Below are positions 1 to 9,513 of a DNA stretch of 64,000 nucleotides, piece by piece. The DNA comes from Mediterraneibacter massiliensis (GTDB lineage Bacteria; Bacillota; Clostridia; Lachnospirales; Lachnospiraceae): NCBI RefSeq assembly GCF_001487105.1, contig NZ_LN913001.1, positions 1,567,902 to 1,631,901 on the forward strand. The letters are read 5' to 3'. The translations under genes were made by a program, and so were the position numbers. How positions within the stretch are numbered: the first letter of the stretch is position 1; each line of letters starts with the position of its first letter. The notes beneath the pieces were generated by a model. The model had not been told where the DNA came from and searched no databases. It worked only from the letters and a program-made list of their open reading frames with translations.

Positions 1-663
1 GGATATGGCACACCTGCCTATAGTGTATGTGACAAGCTTCCTTGGTATAATGAAGCATCGCAGGTAGAGTATGATCCGGAGAAAGCAAAAGAAATACTGG
101 AAGAAGCAGGTTGGGAGGAAGGCAAGGATGGTATACGGGAAAAAGATGGCGTAAAAGCGGAATTCACATTGCTGTTCAGTCATGATGATTCTGTCAGGCA
201 GGCACTTGCAGAAGATACGGCGAATCAATTAAAAGAAATAGGTATTGCTGTAGAAACAGAAAGCGTGGGGTGGGATACCGCTTATGACAGGGCGCAGACA
301 GATGCACTGGTCTGGGGATGGGGAGCTCACACCCCGATGGAGGTATATAACATTTACCACACCGTGCCTGGAGAAAAATATGCACAGTATTCTCCTTATG
401 CCAATATGGCTGTGGATACGTATATGGAAGAAGCCTTGAAAGCAGACACGTTGGAAGAGTCTTATGAATTGTGGAAACAGGCACAGTGGGATGGAAAGAC
501 AGGTATTGTACAGGAGGGAGATATTCCTTGGATATGGCTGTGCAATGCAGAACATCTCTATTTCGTACGGGATGGTCTGCAGGTGGCAGAGCAGAAGATC
601 CATCCACATGGACATGGGTGGTCGATCGTAAATAATGTAGATCAATGGGAATGGAATGAGTAA
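1..663 (+). CDS. Peptide/nickel-type ABC transporter substrate-binding protein, 3' part
   Basis: The frame is open from base 1, so this is the C-terminal 220 residues of a larger extracellular lipoprotein; family members are about 500-560 aa. The stretch beginning DPEKAKEILEEAGW at about residue 21 is typical of the SBP family 5 fold (DppA/OppA/NikA), which captures a solute outside the membrane and hands it to the permeases encoded just downstream. A histidine-rich HPHGHGW segment lies near the C-terminus. It could serve metal or metallophore binding, but that is inference. The stop is two bases before the GTG of the permease gene, so the five transporter genes are one operon. The substrate (peptide, nickel or metallophore) cannot be decided without the missing N-terminus. 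Confidence 0.85.
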   Translation, partial: GYGTPAYSVCDKLPWYNEASQVEYDPEKAKEILEEAGWEEGKDGIREKDGVKAEFTLLFSHDDSVRQALAEDTANQLKEIGIAVETESVGWDTAYDRAQTDALVWGWGAHTPMEVYNIYHTVPGEKYAQYSPYANMAVDTYMEEALKADTLEESYELWKQAQWDGKTGIVQEGDIPWIWLCNAEHLYFVRDGLQVAEQKIHPHGHGWSIVNNVDQWEWNE

Positions 664-665
664 AA

Positions 666-1661
666 GTGGCAAGGGAAATCGTTTGTTTGGTCGTAAAGAA
701 ATGTATAAGAATGCTTTTATTGTTGGCGGCAGTTAGTATTGCCGCCTTTGCGCTTGTAAGTGCTTCTCCTGTGGATCCTTTGCAGGCAAATGTGGGACAG
801 GCTGCAATGGGAAGTATGAGCCGAGAGCAGATTGAAAAGCTGCAGTCTTATTGGGGGACGGATATGAAACCAGCAGAACGTTATGTGAATTGGGCAGGTG
901 ATATGCTTAGAGGTGATATGGGGACATCTTTGCTGTATAGAAGACCCGTGACAAAAGTAATTGCAGAAAAGCTGTCGAATTCTTTTTTACTCCTTCTGAT
1001 CTCCTGGACATTTTCCGGAATGATCGGTCTTGTACTCGGTATATTAGCGGGAAGTTATCGTGATTCCTGGCTGGATAAGGTTGTAAGACGATATTGTCTT
1101 CTGATTTCCAGCACACCTGTATTTTGGCTGGCGCTTTTACTGCTTTTGATCTTTGCCGTCTGGCTGCAAATACTTCCGGTAGGTTTTAGCGTACCGATCG
1201 GAATGGCAGCTTCGGATGTGACACTTAAGGAGCGCGTCCTGCATGCCATCCTTCCGGCATTGACCTTAAGTATTACCGGGATCGCAAATATAGCCCTCCA
1301 TACAAGAGAGAAAATGGCAGAGGTGATGGAAAGCGAGTATATGCTTTTTGCCATGGCACGGGGAGAAAAGAAAAAGAGCCGTATTCTGCGACATGGTTTG
1401 AGGAACATGCTGTTTCCGGCATTAACGCTGCAATTTGCTTCTGTCAGTGAGATCATCGGCGGTTCTGTTCTGGTAGAACAAGTATTTTCTTATCCCGGAC
1501 TTGGGCAGGCGGCAGTGACTGCTGGGACAGGAAGCGATGTTCCTCTTTTACTCGGTATTACACTCGTAACTGCCGCGATTGTTTTTATCGGGAACCTGAT
1601 CGCGGATATACTCTATCCACTGATAGACCCCCGCATGAGGAGAAGGGGGAGAACAAGATGA
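666..1661 (+). CDS. ABC transporter permease, DppB/NikB type
   Basis: 331 aa inner-membrane permease, the first of the two channel subunits of the importer. It has an N-terminal membrane anchor at about residues 12-32, then a long extracellular loop, then a block of hydrophobic segments. The cytoplasmic coupling loop (EAA region) is visible as AMARGEKKKSRILRHGLRNM, the motif through which the permease docks on the ATPases. The extracellular loop begins SPVDPLQANVGQ, a pattern I associate with the nickel/metallophore branch of this family, though that is only suggestive. The start is GTG two bases after the binding-protein stop. The gene overlaps the next permease by 4 bp, indicating translational coupling. 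Confidence 0.9.
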   Translation: MAREIVCLVVKKCIRMLLLLAAVSIAAFALVSASPVDPLQANVGQAAMGSMSREQIEKLQSYWGTDMKPAERYVNWAGDMLRGDMGTSLLYRRPVTKVIAEKLSNSFLLLLISWTFSGMIGLVLGILAGSYRDSWLDKVVRRYCLLISSTPVFWLALLLLLIFAVWLQILPVGFSVPIGMAASDVTLKERVLHAILPALTLSITGIANIALHTREKMAEVMESEYMLFAMARGEKKKSRILRHGLRNMLFPALTLQFASVSEIIGGSVLVEQVFSYPGLGQAAVTAGTGSDVPLLLGITLVTAAIVFIGNLIADILYPLIDPRMRRRGRTR

Positions 1662-2473
1662 ATCTAAGAAAAAAAACAGCATTTACAGTTAGTCTCTGTC
1701 TTGTTTTTTTAGCTGCAGTTGCAATATTGGGGGGCGCACTAAGAGAAACTGCGTTTTTGACAGATTTTACAAGGAAGAATCAGGCGCCTTCTTTTTCTTG
1801 CCTATTTGGAACAGACTGGATGGGGAGGGATATGTGGGCGCGGACATTGGCAGGGCTTTCTTTAAGTATATGTATAGGGACAGTGTCTGCCGCAGTCAGT
1901 GCTTGTATTGCGTTATTTCTTGGGATTGCGGCGGCAATCATGGGGAGAGCAGTGGACAGTGTGATTTCCTTTCTTATTGATATGATCATGGGAATCCCAC
2001 ATATTTTGCTTTTGCTTCTTGTCTCCTTTGCTTTTGGTAAGGGTTTCAAAGGAGTTGTGCTTGCGGTTGCTCTGACGCATTGGCCTTCTTTGGCGCGTGT
2101 GATCAGAGGGGAAGTATTACAGATCAAGGAAAGCCAGTATGTGCAGATTTCTTTAAAACTTGGACACGGAAAGCTTAAAACAGCGGTGCGGCATATATTG
2201 CCCCAGCTCATACCACAATTTTTAACAGGGTTGATCTTACTGTTTCCCCATGCTATATTGCATGAAGCAAGTATTACATTTTTGGGTTTTGGACTTTCTG
2301 CGAAGGAGCCTGCCATTGGGGTGATCTTATCAGAAAGTATGCAGTATTTGATAACAGGAAAATGGTGGTTGGCTTTATTTCCGGGGATGATGCTTGTATG
2401 CACTGTATTTTTATTTGATCGCATGGGAAATTCTGTCAAGCGCCTGCAAGATCCGAAAGGAGCCAGAGAGTAG
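1658..2473 (+). CDS. ABC transporter permease, DppC/NikC type
   Basis: 271 aa second permease subunit. It has one N-terminal membrane segment (about residues 9-27), the DppC-type sequence FGTDWMGRDMWARTLAG, then several transmembrane helices. The coupling loop reads IKESQYVQISLKLGHGKLKT, with an alanine-to-serine type variation of the usual 'A(x)LG' pattern. The ATG overlaps the stop of the upstream permease, and the stop is followed two bases later by the ATG of the first ATPase. The family forms a DppB/DppC heterodimer that imports peptides or nickel chelates. The length matches the family (about 270-300 aa). Confidence 0.9.
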   Translation: MNLRKKTAFTVSLCLVFLAAVAILGGALRETAFLTDFTRKNQAPSFSCLFGTDWMGRDMWARTLAGLSLSICIGTVSAAVSACIALFLGIAAAIMGRAVDSVISFLIDMIMGIPHILLLLLVSFAFGKGFKGVVLAVALTHWPSLARVIRGEVLQIKESQYVQISLKLGHGKLKTAVRHILPQLIPQFLTGLILLFPHAILHEASITFLGFGLSAKEPAIGVILSESMQYLITGKWWLALFPGMMLVCTVFLFDRMGNSVKRLQDPKGARE

Positions 2474-2474
2474 A

Positions 2475-3431
2475 ATGTGTGAAGTGAAACAGCCGATAGT
2501 AGAAATACAACATTTATCTGTGACATTTCGGCAGTATGCAGAAGCATTTTCGCAGCAGTGGGTATCTGCGATCAATGATCTGAGTGTAGAGGTGCATGCC
2601 GGAGAGATTGTAGCAGTTGTTGGATCAAGTGGTTCTGGGAAAAGTCTTCTTGCACATGCAATACTAGGAATATTACCGGAGAATTCCCAAAAAGAAGGAA
2701 CCATCTGTTTCGACGGAGAATGTCTGACTGAGGAAAAGACAGAACAGTACAGAGGAAAGAAAATTGCTCTGGTGCCGCAGAATGTCACATATCTGGATCC
2801 TCTTATGAAAGTAGGAAGACAGGTGCGAGGTCAGAAGAACAGTCCCGAACGAAAAGATATGCAAAGAAAATTATTTTTAAAATATGGACTTCCAGAAGAA
2901 GTGGAAGACTTTTATCCACATGAATGTTCAGGCGGGATGTTGAGAAGGATCCTTTTGTGTACCGCATTGATCGAACGGCCTCGTCTTTTGATCGCAGACG
3001 AACCGACAACAGGGGTAGAGCAGGCACTTGCTGTGCAGGCTATGCAGGATTTCAGAGCATTTGCAAAGGAAGGAAATGGCGTGCTTTTCATCACGCATGA
3101 TTTAGATATGGCGGTTAAGACAGCGGATCGGATCGTCGTTTTTTATGCGGGAACGACGCTGGAAGAGGCAAATGCCCGTGATTTTAAAGAAGAAAAACTG
3201 CGCCATCCTTATACACGGGCACTATGGCAGGCATTGCCCGGCAATGCTTTTGTATCTGTGCCCGGCAGACAGCCTTTGGCTGCTTCTGTAGGAGAAGGTT
3301 GTGTCTATCGGTCTCGTTGTCCATTTGCAGATGCAAAATGTGAAGGAAAGATTCCCTTTAGATCGATAGATGGCGGTAAGGTGCGGTGTGTGAAAAACCT
3401 AGGATATAACGAAAGGAGTACGCTTGCATGA
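2475..3431 (+). CDS. ABC transporter ATP-binding protein, DppD/NikD type
   Basis: 318 aa cytoplasmic ATPase. Walker A is GSSGSGKS at residues 50-57. The Q-loop region (LVPQNVTYLDP) follows, then a signature reading CSGGMLRR instead of the usual LSGGQ, and Walker B LLIADEPTTG. The C-terminal tail has the cysteine-bearing extension typical of oligopeptide-type ATPases (CVYRSRCPFADAKC, then a last Cys near the end). I place the start at the ATG at 2475, two bases after the permease stop. The frame is open further upstream, but that part lies inside the permease gene and adds a hydrophobic tail foreign to the family. The gene overlaps the second ATPase gene by 4 bp. Confidence 0.9.
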   Translation: MCEVKQPIVEIQHLSVTFRQYAEAFSQQWVSAINDLSVEVHAGEIVAVVGSSGSGKSLLAHAILGILPENSQKEGTICFDGECLTEEKTEQYRGKKIALVPQNVTYLDPLMKVGRQVRGQKNSPERKDMQRKLFLKYGLPEEVEDFYPHECSGGMLRRILLCTALIERPRLLIADEPTTGVEQALAVQAMQDFRAFAKEGNGVLFITHDLDMAVKTADRIVVFYAGTTLEEANARDFKEEKLRHPYTRALWQALPGNAFVSVPGRQPLAASVGEGCVYRSRCPFADAKCEGKIPFRSIDGGKVRCVKNLGYNERSTLA

Positions 3432-4147
3432 GTCTAAATGCAGAGCATATCACATTTTCTTATAAAGAAAATCAAACAGCAAGAAAAACAATCATAAGGG
3501 ACATCAGTCTGGAAATCAGAGAAGGAGAGCGAATTGGTATCCAGGCGCCTAGCGGAACAGGAAAGACGACACTGATGAAAATTTTGAGCGGTTATTTAAA
3601 ACCAGATAGTGGTCAGATATTCATTGACGGAGAACCAATAGGCAAACAGAAGTATTGCCCGGTGCAAATGATCTGGCAGCATCCGGAAATGTGTGTAAAT
3701 CCACGGTTGAAAATGAAATCTGTTTTAGCAGAAGGGGATAGGATAGAAAGACAAGTGATCGAGAAACTAGGTATCGAGGATACATGGTTGGAACGCTTTC
3801 CCCAGGAACTTTCTGGCGGAGAACTCCAGCGTTTTTGTATTGCAAGAGCACTGGGACAGAGGACCAAATATCTGGTGGCAGACGAAATCAGCACAATGAT
3901 GGATGCAGTGACACAGTGCCAGATATGGGAGTTTCTGCTGAATGAATGCAGCAAAAGAAAGATTGGGATACTGGCGGCGAGCCACAGCAGAGAACTGCTG
4001 GACAGAGTATGTACAAAGGTGATAAAATTAGAGACGGTCGAAAATAAATATTCCAGCATTTGGAAAAATAAAGAGAAAAGAGGGCTCAGACATGAAAATA
4101 GAAAGAGTAGAAAATATGTGCGGCGGAGAGGGGCATGTGATCATTAA
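3428..4147 (+). CDS. ABC transporter ATP-binding protein, DppF/NikE type
   Basis: 239 aa second ATPase of the importer. The P-loop is PSGTGKTT at residues 41-48, preceded by Ala where the consensus has Gly. The signature is a canonical LSGGELQR, and Walker B is LVADEISTMMD, so the catalytic Glu is kept. It lacks the long C-terminal extension of DppF, and its last 19 residues are basic (RKSRKYVRRRG). They are read from DNA that also encodes the first 18 codons of the cupin gene in another frame (56-bp overlap). The tail may be recent read-through sequence rather than conserved protein. It is the last transporter gene of the operon. Confidence 0.88.
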   Translation: MSLNAEHITFSYKENQTARKTIIRDISLEIREGERIGIQAPSGTGKTTLMKILSGYLKPDSGQIFIDGEPIGKQKYCPVQMIWQHPEMCVNPRLKMKSVLAEGDRIERQVIEKLGIEDTWLERFPQELSGGELQRFCIARALGQRTKYLVADEISTMMDAVTQCQIWEFLLNECSKRKIGILAASHSRELLDRVCTKVIKLETVENKYSSIWKNKEKRGLRHENRKSRKYVRRRGACDH

Positions 4148-4418
4148 ACGTCTGTTGGGAGATAAGGAATTAAATGGAAAATGCAAGATGTATGCAGAAG
4201 TTACATTGGAACATGGATGCAGTCTTGGATATCATGAACATCACCAGAATAGCGAGACATATTATATTTTGTCGGGAGAAGGTGAATATAATGACAATGG
4301 CAGCATTCGCAGCGTAAAACCGGGCGATGTGACCTATACTCCAGATGGAAAAGGACATGCACTCAAAAATATAGGGATAGAACCATTAAAATTCATGGCG
4401 CTGATCATCAATGAATAG
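4092..4418 (+). CDS. Small cupin-domain protein
   Basis: 108 aa single-domain cupin. The two cupin motifs are clear: H48-x-H50 followed by E55 (GYHEHHQNSETYYIL), then PGDVTYTPDGKGH with H89. These supply the usual 3-His/1-Glu metal site. Such small cupins act as metal-dependent isomerases, dioxygenase-like enzymes or simple metal/ligand binders; the sequence gives no specific reaction. The gene sits at the end of the importer operon and overlaps the ATPase gene by 56 bp. A role tied to the imported metal or ligand is plausible but is inference. A bidirectional terminator follows at 4511. Confidence 0.85.
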   Translation: MKIERVENMCGGEGHVIIKRLLGDKELNGKCKMYAEVTLEHGCSLGYHEHHQNSETYYILSGEGEYNDNGSIRSVKPGDVTYTPDGKGHALKNIGIEPLKFMALIINE

Positions 4419-4510
4419 AATATAGACTTACATTCTTTCGAGCGCTTCCGCAGTGCCAGCTCAATTCCTCTTATGTTTCATTTTGCTATCGGCGATCGCC
4501 GAATAAAAAG

Positions 4511-4566
4511 AAACAGATCGTACCCTGTTTACATGTAAGTATGACACATGGTATGATCTGTTTTTT
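4511..4566. terminator. Bidirectional terminator between cupin and potCD genes
   Basis: A 14-bp stem pairs 4511-4524 (AAACAGATCGTACC) with 4550-4563 (GGTATGATCTGTTT), with one G-U pair and a 25-nt loop. A T-run follows on the plus strand and an A-run precedes the left arm, so the structure can end both the rightward importer operon and the leftward aroC-pot operon. The rest of the 4419-4594 gap holds nothing else I recognise. Confidence 0.8.
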
Positions 4567-4594
4567 CGCTGCTTGTTGCTTCATTAAATTTATA

Positions 4595-6484
4595 TTATTG
4601 AGATTTTACTTCTCTCCACAGTTGGTTATAGATCACATCGTTTTCGTCGCCCAGAAACTGGAAGGTTTCACAGTTTGTAAGCTGAGATGCATCTGGAAAG
4701 GCGATCGTACTGTTGCGGATGGCGGGATCTTCAATCAATTCTCGTCCTGCTGTATTGGGGATAGAGTATGTAATGTAGTCAAAATTCATTTTAGCAATAT
4801 CCGGGCGGCAGAGAAAGTTGATAAATTTTTCTGCATTTTCTTTGTGCTGTGCATTTTTGGGAATCACCCAGGAATCAATCCAAAGATTAGATCCTTCTTT
4901 TGGAATGACATATTCCAAGTCTTTATTTTCTTTCTGACAATAGAGCGCTTCTCCAGAATAAATCACACCAAGCGCCGCTTCATTTCCGATCATTTTATCA
5001 CGTACCTGATCGATCACGTAAGCCTGGACGAGTGGTTTTTGTTCGATAAGCAATTTTTTTGCGGCTTCTAATTCATCTAAATCAGTAGAATTCAGAGAGT
5101 AACCTAAGTATTTTAGTGCAACAGCAAACGCATCCCGTACACTGTCTTGCATGAGAATATTGTCTTTATATGTTTTATCCCACAGAATCCCCCAACTATC
5201 GACGGGACCGTCTACCATTGTTTTGTTGTAAAGGATACCGACAGTTCCCCACAAATAGGGGACGGAGTAGGCGTTATCTGGATCGAATTGCCTGGACTGC
5301 TCCATATAGACATCCCCAATATACTGTAGGTTGGGAATGTTGTCATAGTTGATTTCGGCAAGCAGGTCATTTTCAATCATACGCTGTACCATATAATCGG
5401 ACGGGCAGACTACATCATAAGCGATGGCACCGGATTGGACTTTAGGGTACATGATTTCATTTGTTTCAAATTCTTCGTAGACGACATGAATACCCGTTTC
5501 TTCTTCAAACATAGAGATGACTTTAGGATCCAGATATTCTCCCCAGTTATAGACGATCACCTGATTGGAAGTAGACACCGGGTTTTTGGAAAGATAGAAA
5601 ACACCGCCGACGATGATCATAAGGATCATAAAAACAGGGACCACTTTTCGGCACAGGAATTTAAAACTCTTACTAAACCAGAGGAAAACTCCTGTATTTT
5701 TGTGGGAAGGTCTTTTGGTATCCTTATGCTCCGGCGTGAAATTGACGAGAAACAAAAGAAGCAGCACGGTAAGGAACATAATTGTAGATAGTGCGTACAT
5801 CTCAGGTTTGATGCCTTTTCTGACCTCGCTGTAGATCTTCGTGGACAGAGTATCGATACCGGGACCTTTTGTAAAATGCGTAATGATGAAATCATCCAGG
5901 GACATGGTAAAAGCAAGAAGAAAACCGGAGAAGATGCCAGGGAGTATGTCCGGAAATACGACTTTGTAAAATGCATAAGTAGGAGAAGCCCCCAGATCAA
6001 GCGCCGCTTCATAGGTATTTTTATTTGTTTGTTTTAATTTAGGCAGGACGCTCAATATAACATACGGGATATTAAAAGTTATATGTGCAAGTAAAATTGT
6101 AGAAAACCCGAGAGTGAAACGCATAGCGATAAATAAAAGCATAAGGGAAATTCCAGTTACAATGTCTGCATTGAGCATAGGAATATTGGTGATCCCTAAA
6201 AGAAGCGTACGTATTCTCGGCTGCATGACCTGTATGCCGACAGCGGCTGCTGTCCCTAATAAAGTGGCTATCAGAGCAGATAGCAGTGCGATGATCAAAG
6301 TAGTATACAGAGCGTTCATGATATCCTGATTCTGAAATAAAGAGACATACCATTTCCCTGTGAAACCGCCCCATTTGGAACGTGTTTTTGTATTGTTAAA
6401 AGACAGAACGATCAAAGTCGCAATAGGGGAATACAGCAAAAAAAAGATAAGCAGCAGATAGATTTTTTTCATTATATTTTTCAT
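4595..6484 (-). CDS. potC/potD: Spermidine/putrescine ABC transporter, fused permease (PotC) and substrate-binding protein (PotD)
   Basis: 629 aa fusion. Residues 1-255 are a PotC-type permease with several membrane helices and a full coupling loop (YEAALDLGASPTYAFYKVVF). A linker and an extra membrane helix at about 282-299 follow. From about 307 to the end is a PotD-type periplasmic binding domain, with VIVYNWGEYLDPKVI at its start and VPYLWGTVGILYNK further on. The extra helix leaves the binding domain outside the cell, tethered to the channel. I take the ATG at 6484, which overlaps the potB stop as TGATG; a TTG one codon upstream is also possible. Fusions of this kind occur in Gram-positive polyamine importers. 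It is the last gene of aroC-potA-potB-potCD. Confidence 0.92.
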   Translation of the reverse strand: MKNIMKKIYLLLIFFLLYSPIATLIVLSFNNTKTRSKWGGFTGKWYVSLFQNQDIMNALYTTLIIALLSALIATLLGTAAAVGIQVMQPRIRTLLLGITNIPMLNADIVTGISLMLLFIAMRFTLGFSTILLAHITFNIPYVILSVLPKLKQTNKNTYEAALDLGASPTYAFYKVVFPDILPGIFSGFLLAFTMSLDDFIITHFTKGPGIDTLSTKIYSEVRKGIKPEMYALSTIMFLTVLLLLFLVNFTPEHKDTKRPSHKNTGVFLWFSKSFKFLCRKVVPVFMILMIIVGGVFYLSKNPVSTSNQVIVYNWGEYLDPKVISMFEEETGIHVVYEEFETNEIMYPKVQSGAIAYDVVCPSDYMVQRMIENDLLAEINYDNIPNLQYIGDVYMEQSRQFDPDNAYSVPYLWGTVGILYNKTMVDGPVDSWGILWDKTYKDNILMQDSVRDAFAVALKYLGYSLNSTDLDELEAAKKLLIEQKPLVQAYVIDQVRDKMIGNEAALGVIYSGEALYCQKENKDLEYVIPKEGSNLWIDSWVIPKNAQHKENAEKFINFLCRPDIAKMNFDYITYSIPNTAGRELIEDPAIRNSTIAFPDASQLTNCETFQFLGDENDVIYNQLWREVKSQ

Positions 6485-7299
6485 CAAAATGTATTTCCCT
6501 CCCCGTTTTTATCATATTTTGCGATCAAAGCCATACTGGCAATGATAAAAATCATTAGAACAAGAGAAAGACCGGAACCGACATTCCAGTTGCTTCCTTG
6601 TTTAAATTCTTGTTCAATGACATTTCCGATCAGCAAAATCTTGCTTCCTCCCAGCAGATCTGAAATGACGAATGTAGTAAGAGAAGGTACAAATACCATA
6701 GTAATCCCGCTGATGATGCCGGGAATACTAAGGGGTAATATGATCTTCATAAATGTCTGTACTGCATTAGCCCCCAAGTCTCTGGCAGCAAAAAGAATAT
6801 CCTTGTCAATCTTTACAAGAACATTATATATAGGAAGCACCATAAAAGGCAGAAAGTTATAAACCATTCCAAGCACGATGGCATAAGGCGTGTTGATGAT
6901 CTCCAGGGAAGGAAGATGGAAAAATTGCAAAACACTGTTAATGATACCATTTTTTTCCAGGAGATTTTGCCAGGCAAGAGTACGCAAAAGAAAGTTCATC
7001 CACATAGGGAGGATGAAGATGAGCACGATAAAGCTGGATTGGCGTACTTTCTTTTCCGCCAGTATCATAGCAAGGGGATAGGCAAGGAGCAGGCAGATGA
7101 AAGTACTGATAAAAGAGAGCAGCAAAGAAAGCCCCAGCGCTTTTAAATTCTCAGGGGTCGTGATCTGTGCTAAGTTTAACAATGTAAATCTGCCTTCTTT
7201 ATCTGTAAGTCCATAATAGACGATCATAAAAAGAGGGATGATAATAAAAGATACAGACCAGAATAGATACGGGCCTGCAAGCCATTTCCTACTCTTCAA
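6484..7299 (-). CDS. potB: Spermidine/putrescine ABC transporter permease PotB
   Basis: About 271 aa inner-membrane permease that pairs with the PotC half of the next protein. It begins with a helix in [20 protein letters not shown] and has six hydrophobic segments. The coupling loop is [20 protein letters not shown]. Start choice: an ATG at 7317 has no Shine-Dalgarno, whereas the AGGAGG within codons 2-3 of that longer frame lies 9 nt before a TTG at 7299. I therefore prefer 7299; the longer form would add six residues. The gene overlaps the 3' end of potA by 11 bp and its stop overlaps the potCD start. PotB/PotC form the channel for polyamines. Confidence 0.88.
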   Translation of the reverse strand: MKSRKWLAGPYLFWSVSFIIIPLFMIVYYGLTDKEGRFTLLNLAQITTPENLKALGLSLLLSFISTFICLLLAYPLAMILAEKKVRQSSFIVLIFILPMWMNFLLRTLAWQNLLEKNGIINSVLQFFHLPSLEIINTPYAIVLGMVYNFLPFMVLPIYNVLVKIDKDILFAARDLGANAVQTFMKIILPLSIPGIISGITMVFVPSLTTFVISDLLGGSKILLIGNVIEQEFKQGSNWNVGSGLSLVLMIFIIASMALIAKYDKNGEGNTF

Positions 7300-8362
7300 T
7301 TCCAACTGCCTCCTCATCTTCGGATTCTGGTTTTTTCATGATCTGAATATCAAAAGGATCGACTTTGATCCCAACTTCCGTTCCCACAGGAAACATGTCC
7401 GTGCTGTGGACAAGAAGTTCATAGTTATTAGCGAGAACTTCCATCTCATAATGGACACCTTTGAAGATCAAATGTGTGACAACGCCGTCAATCGTACCTT
7501 CTCCAGGTTTTACAAGATCAATATCCTCCGGGCGGATAACAGCGTCCACAGGTGTATTATGCCCGAAACCAATATCCACACACTGCCAGACAGCTCCCAG
7601 CATTTTGACAACTTTATCTTGTACCATGGTGGCAGGAAGAATATTACTGTCACCAATAAAATCGGCAACAAAGGCATTCTGCGGTTCATTGTAAATATCT
7701 TCAGGTGTGCCGATTTGTTGGATATATCCCTGGTTCATGACAACGATCGTATCCGACATAGTCAGCGCTTCTTCCTGGTCATGGGTAACATAAATGAAAG
7801 TGATCCCCAGTTCGTTTTTCAGACGGATCAGTTCATACTGCATGTCCTGGCGTAGTTTTAAATCCAAAGCGCCAAGAGGTTCATCCAGAAGCAGTACCTT
7901 AGGCTCATTGACGATCGCACGTGCGATCGCGATACGCTGCTGCTGACCTCCGCTTAAAGAATCGACAGAACGATCATCATAACCTTCCAGATTGACAAGT
8001 TTGAGTGCATAGCGTATTTTATCCTGGATATAAGATTTTGATTTCTTCTTGATCTTTAGTCCGAACGCGATATTTTCGGCGATGGACATATGAGAAAAAA
8101 GCGCATATTTTTGGAAGACAGTATTTAATTGTCTTCGGTTGGGCGGCAGATGATTGATATTTTTCCCATTGAAAATAATATCACCGTGATCAGGAGTTTC
8201 AAAGCCGCCTAAAATACGCAGCAGAGTGGTTTTTCCGCATCCGCTTGGACCAAGGAGGGTAAGAAATTCATTTTCCCGTATATAAAGATTTAACTGGTCC
8301 AGGACCAGATTGCCGTCAAAAGATTTTGTAATATCGACAATATCGATCAGTTTATTCGACAT
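7289..8362 (-). CDS. potA: Spermidine/putrescine ABC transporter ATP-binding protein PotA
   Basis: 357 aa ATPase that powers the polyamine importer. Walker A is GPSGCGKTT at residues 38-46. The signature is LSGGQQQR, Walker B is [12 protein letters not shown], and the switch region is [10 protein letters not shown]. The C-terminal third is the TOBE-type regulatory domain seen in PotA and MalK-like ATPases ([12 protein letters not shown] onward). The start at 8362 is set by GGAGG followed by 7 nt. An ATG five codons upstream has only A/T-rich sequence before it. The gene begins inside the last codons of aroC (11-bp overlap) and runs into potB, so all four genes share one transcript and are probably translationally coupled. 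Confidence 0.95.
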   Translation of the reverse strand: MSNKLIDIVDITKSFDGNLVLDQLNLYIRENEFLTLLGPSGCGKTTLLRILGGFETPDHGDIIFNGKNINHLPPNRRQLNTVFQKYALFSHMSIAENIAFGLKIKKKSKSYIQDKIRYALKLVNLEGYDDRSVDSLSGGQQQRIAIARAIVNEPKVLLLDEPLGALDLKLRQDMQYELIRLKNELGITFIYVTHDQEEALTMSDTIVVMNQGYIQQIGTPEDIYNEPQNAFVADFIGDSNILPATMVQDKVVKMLGAVWQCVDIGFGHNTPVDAVIRPEDIDLVKPGEGTIDGVVTHLIFKGVHYEMEVLANNYELLVHSTDMFPVGTEVGIKVDPFDIQIMKKPESEDEEAVGIEE

Positions 8363-9467
8363 TTTTATCCTCCGCATAAATTTTTTTTACGTGTTCCATC
8401 TGGCTGGCCATATTTTGCAGGAGCAGATCAGCCAGGGTGATCGCTGTCATAGATTCTATGACAACAACGGCGCGTGGAACGATAACCGGATCGTGCCTGC
8501 CATGTATGGAGATTTCCGTATCCTGCCCTTCCACAGTAACAGTATGTTGCTGCCGGGAGATAGAGGAAGTAGGCTTTATACTGGCGCGCAGGATCAAACA
8601 AGAACCGTCACTCATTCCGCCCAAAGTTCCTCCGGAATGATTGGTTCGTTTGGCAATTTTCTCGCCTTCCATGAAAAAGGAATCATTATTTTCACTGCCG
8701 ATCGCGTTGGATACAGCAATACCATCTCCAATTTCCACCGCTTTTACAGCGCCCACAGACATGATCGCTTGGGCGAGCAGAGCGTCTAATTTGTCAAAAA
8801 CAGGTTCTCCGATTCCAACAGGAAGTCCCTGCGCGATACATTCTATCGTCCCTCCGCTGGAATTTAATTCCTTTATCAAGGTATCCAGATAGCTGCCTGC
8901 CTTTTTGGCGACTTCGTTGCTAGGCATAAAAAGAGGATTTTCTGAGATTTCTGATAAATGGTATGCGTCTGCCTTTACGGTATAAGGTCCGATCGATTTT
9001 GTATATGCTGTTACAGTAATTCCAAGCTCTTTTAACAGAAGAGAAGCAACAGCGCCGGCAGCGACTCTTCCTATCGTTTCTCGCCCGGAAGAACGTCCTC
9101 CGCCTCTGTAGTCCCGAAAACCATATTTTTTCTGAAACGGATAGTCAGCATGACCGGGACGGTACACTTCTGCTATATTCCCATAATCACGGGAACGCTG
9201 ATCCTTATTATGTATGAGAAGAGAGATAGGAGTACCTGTCGTGTACCCTTCAAAGACGCCGGAGAGGATTTCTACCGTATCCTCCTCACTTCTTCTTGTT
9301 GTATATTTATTTTGTCCGGGCTTACGCCTGTCCAGAAATACCTGTATATCGTTTTCTGTAAGAGCAAGTCCCGCAGGACAGCCGTCTACTGTGACTCCAA
9401 CGGCGGGACCGTGGGATTCTCCCCAGGTTGTAATGCGAAATAGTTTGCCAAATGTAGAACCACTCAT
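8352..9467 (-). CDS. aroC: Chorismate synthase
   Basis: 371 aa enzyme converting 5-enolpyruvylshikimate-3-phosphate to chorismate, the last step of the shikimate pathway, using reduced FMN. Family signatures are present: [18 protein letters not shown] near the N-terminus, [33 protein letters not shown] followed by GGRSSGRET, and [10 protein letters not shown]. The length is standard. AAAGGAG lies 7 nt upstream of the ATG. It is the first gene of the leftward operon and is followed by the polyamine transporter with an 11-bp overlap. I know of no metabolic reason for that pairing. Its promoter is visible at 9514-9543. Confidence 0.97.
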   Translation of the reverse strand: MSGSTFGKLFRITTWGESHGPAVGVTVDGCPAGLALTENDIQVFLDRRKPGQNKYTTRRSEEDTVEILSGVFEGYTTGTPISLLIHNKDQRSRDYGNIAEVYRPGHADYPFQKKYGFRDYRGGGRSSGRETIGRVAAGAVASLLLKELGITVTAYTKSIGPYTVKADAYHLSEISENPLFMPSNEVAKKAGSYLDTLIKELNSSGGTIECIAQGLPVGIGEPVFDKLDALLAQAIMSVGAVKAVEIGDGIAVSNAIGSENNDSFFMEGEKIAKRTNHSGGTLGGMSDGSCLILRASIKPTSSISRQQHTVTVEGQDTEISIHGRHDPVIVPRAVVVIESMTAITLADLLLQNMASQMEHVKKIYAEDKNVE

Positions 9468-9513
9468 GGAAAAACTCCTTTCTGTTCATAGTATTATATA
9501 GACATACAGACTT

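Noticed and set aside
1780..2547. 255-codon open frame on the minus strand
   Set aside because: It lies opposite a clear permease gene, has no ribosome site, and its product has no recognisable domain; it is a shadow frame.
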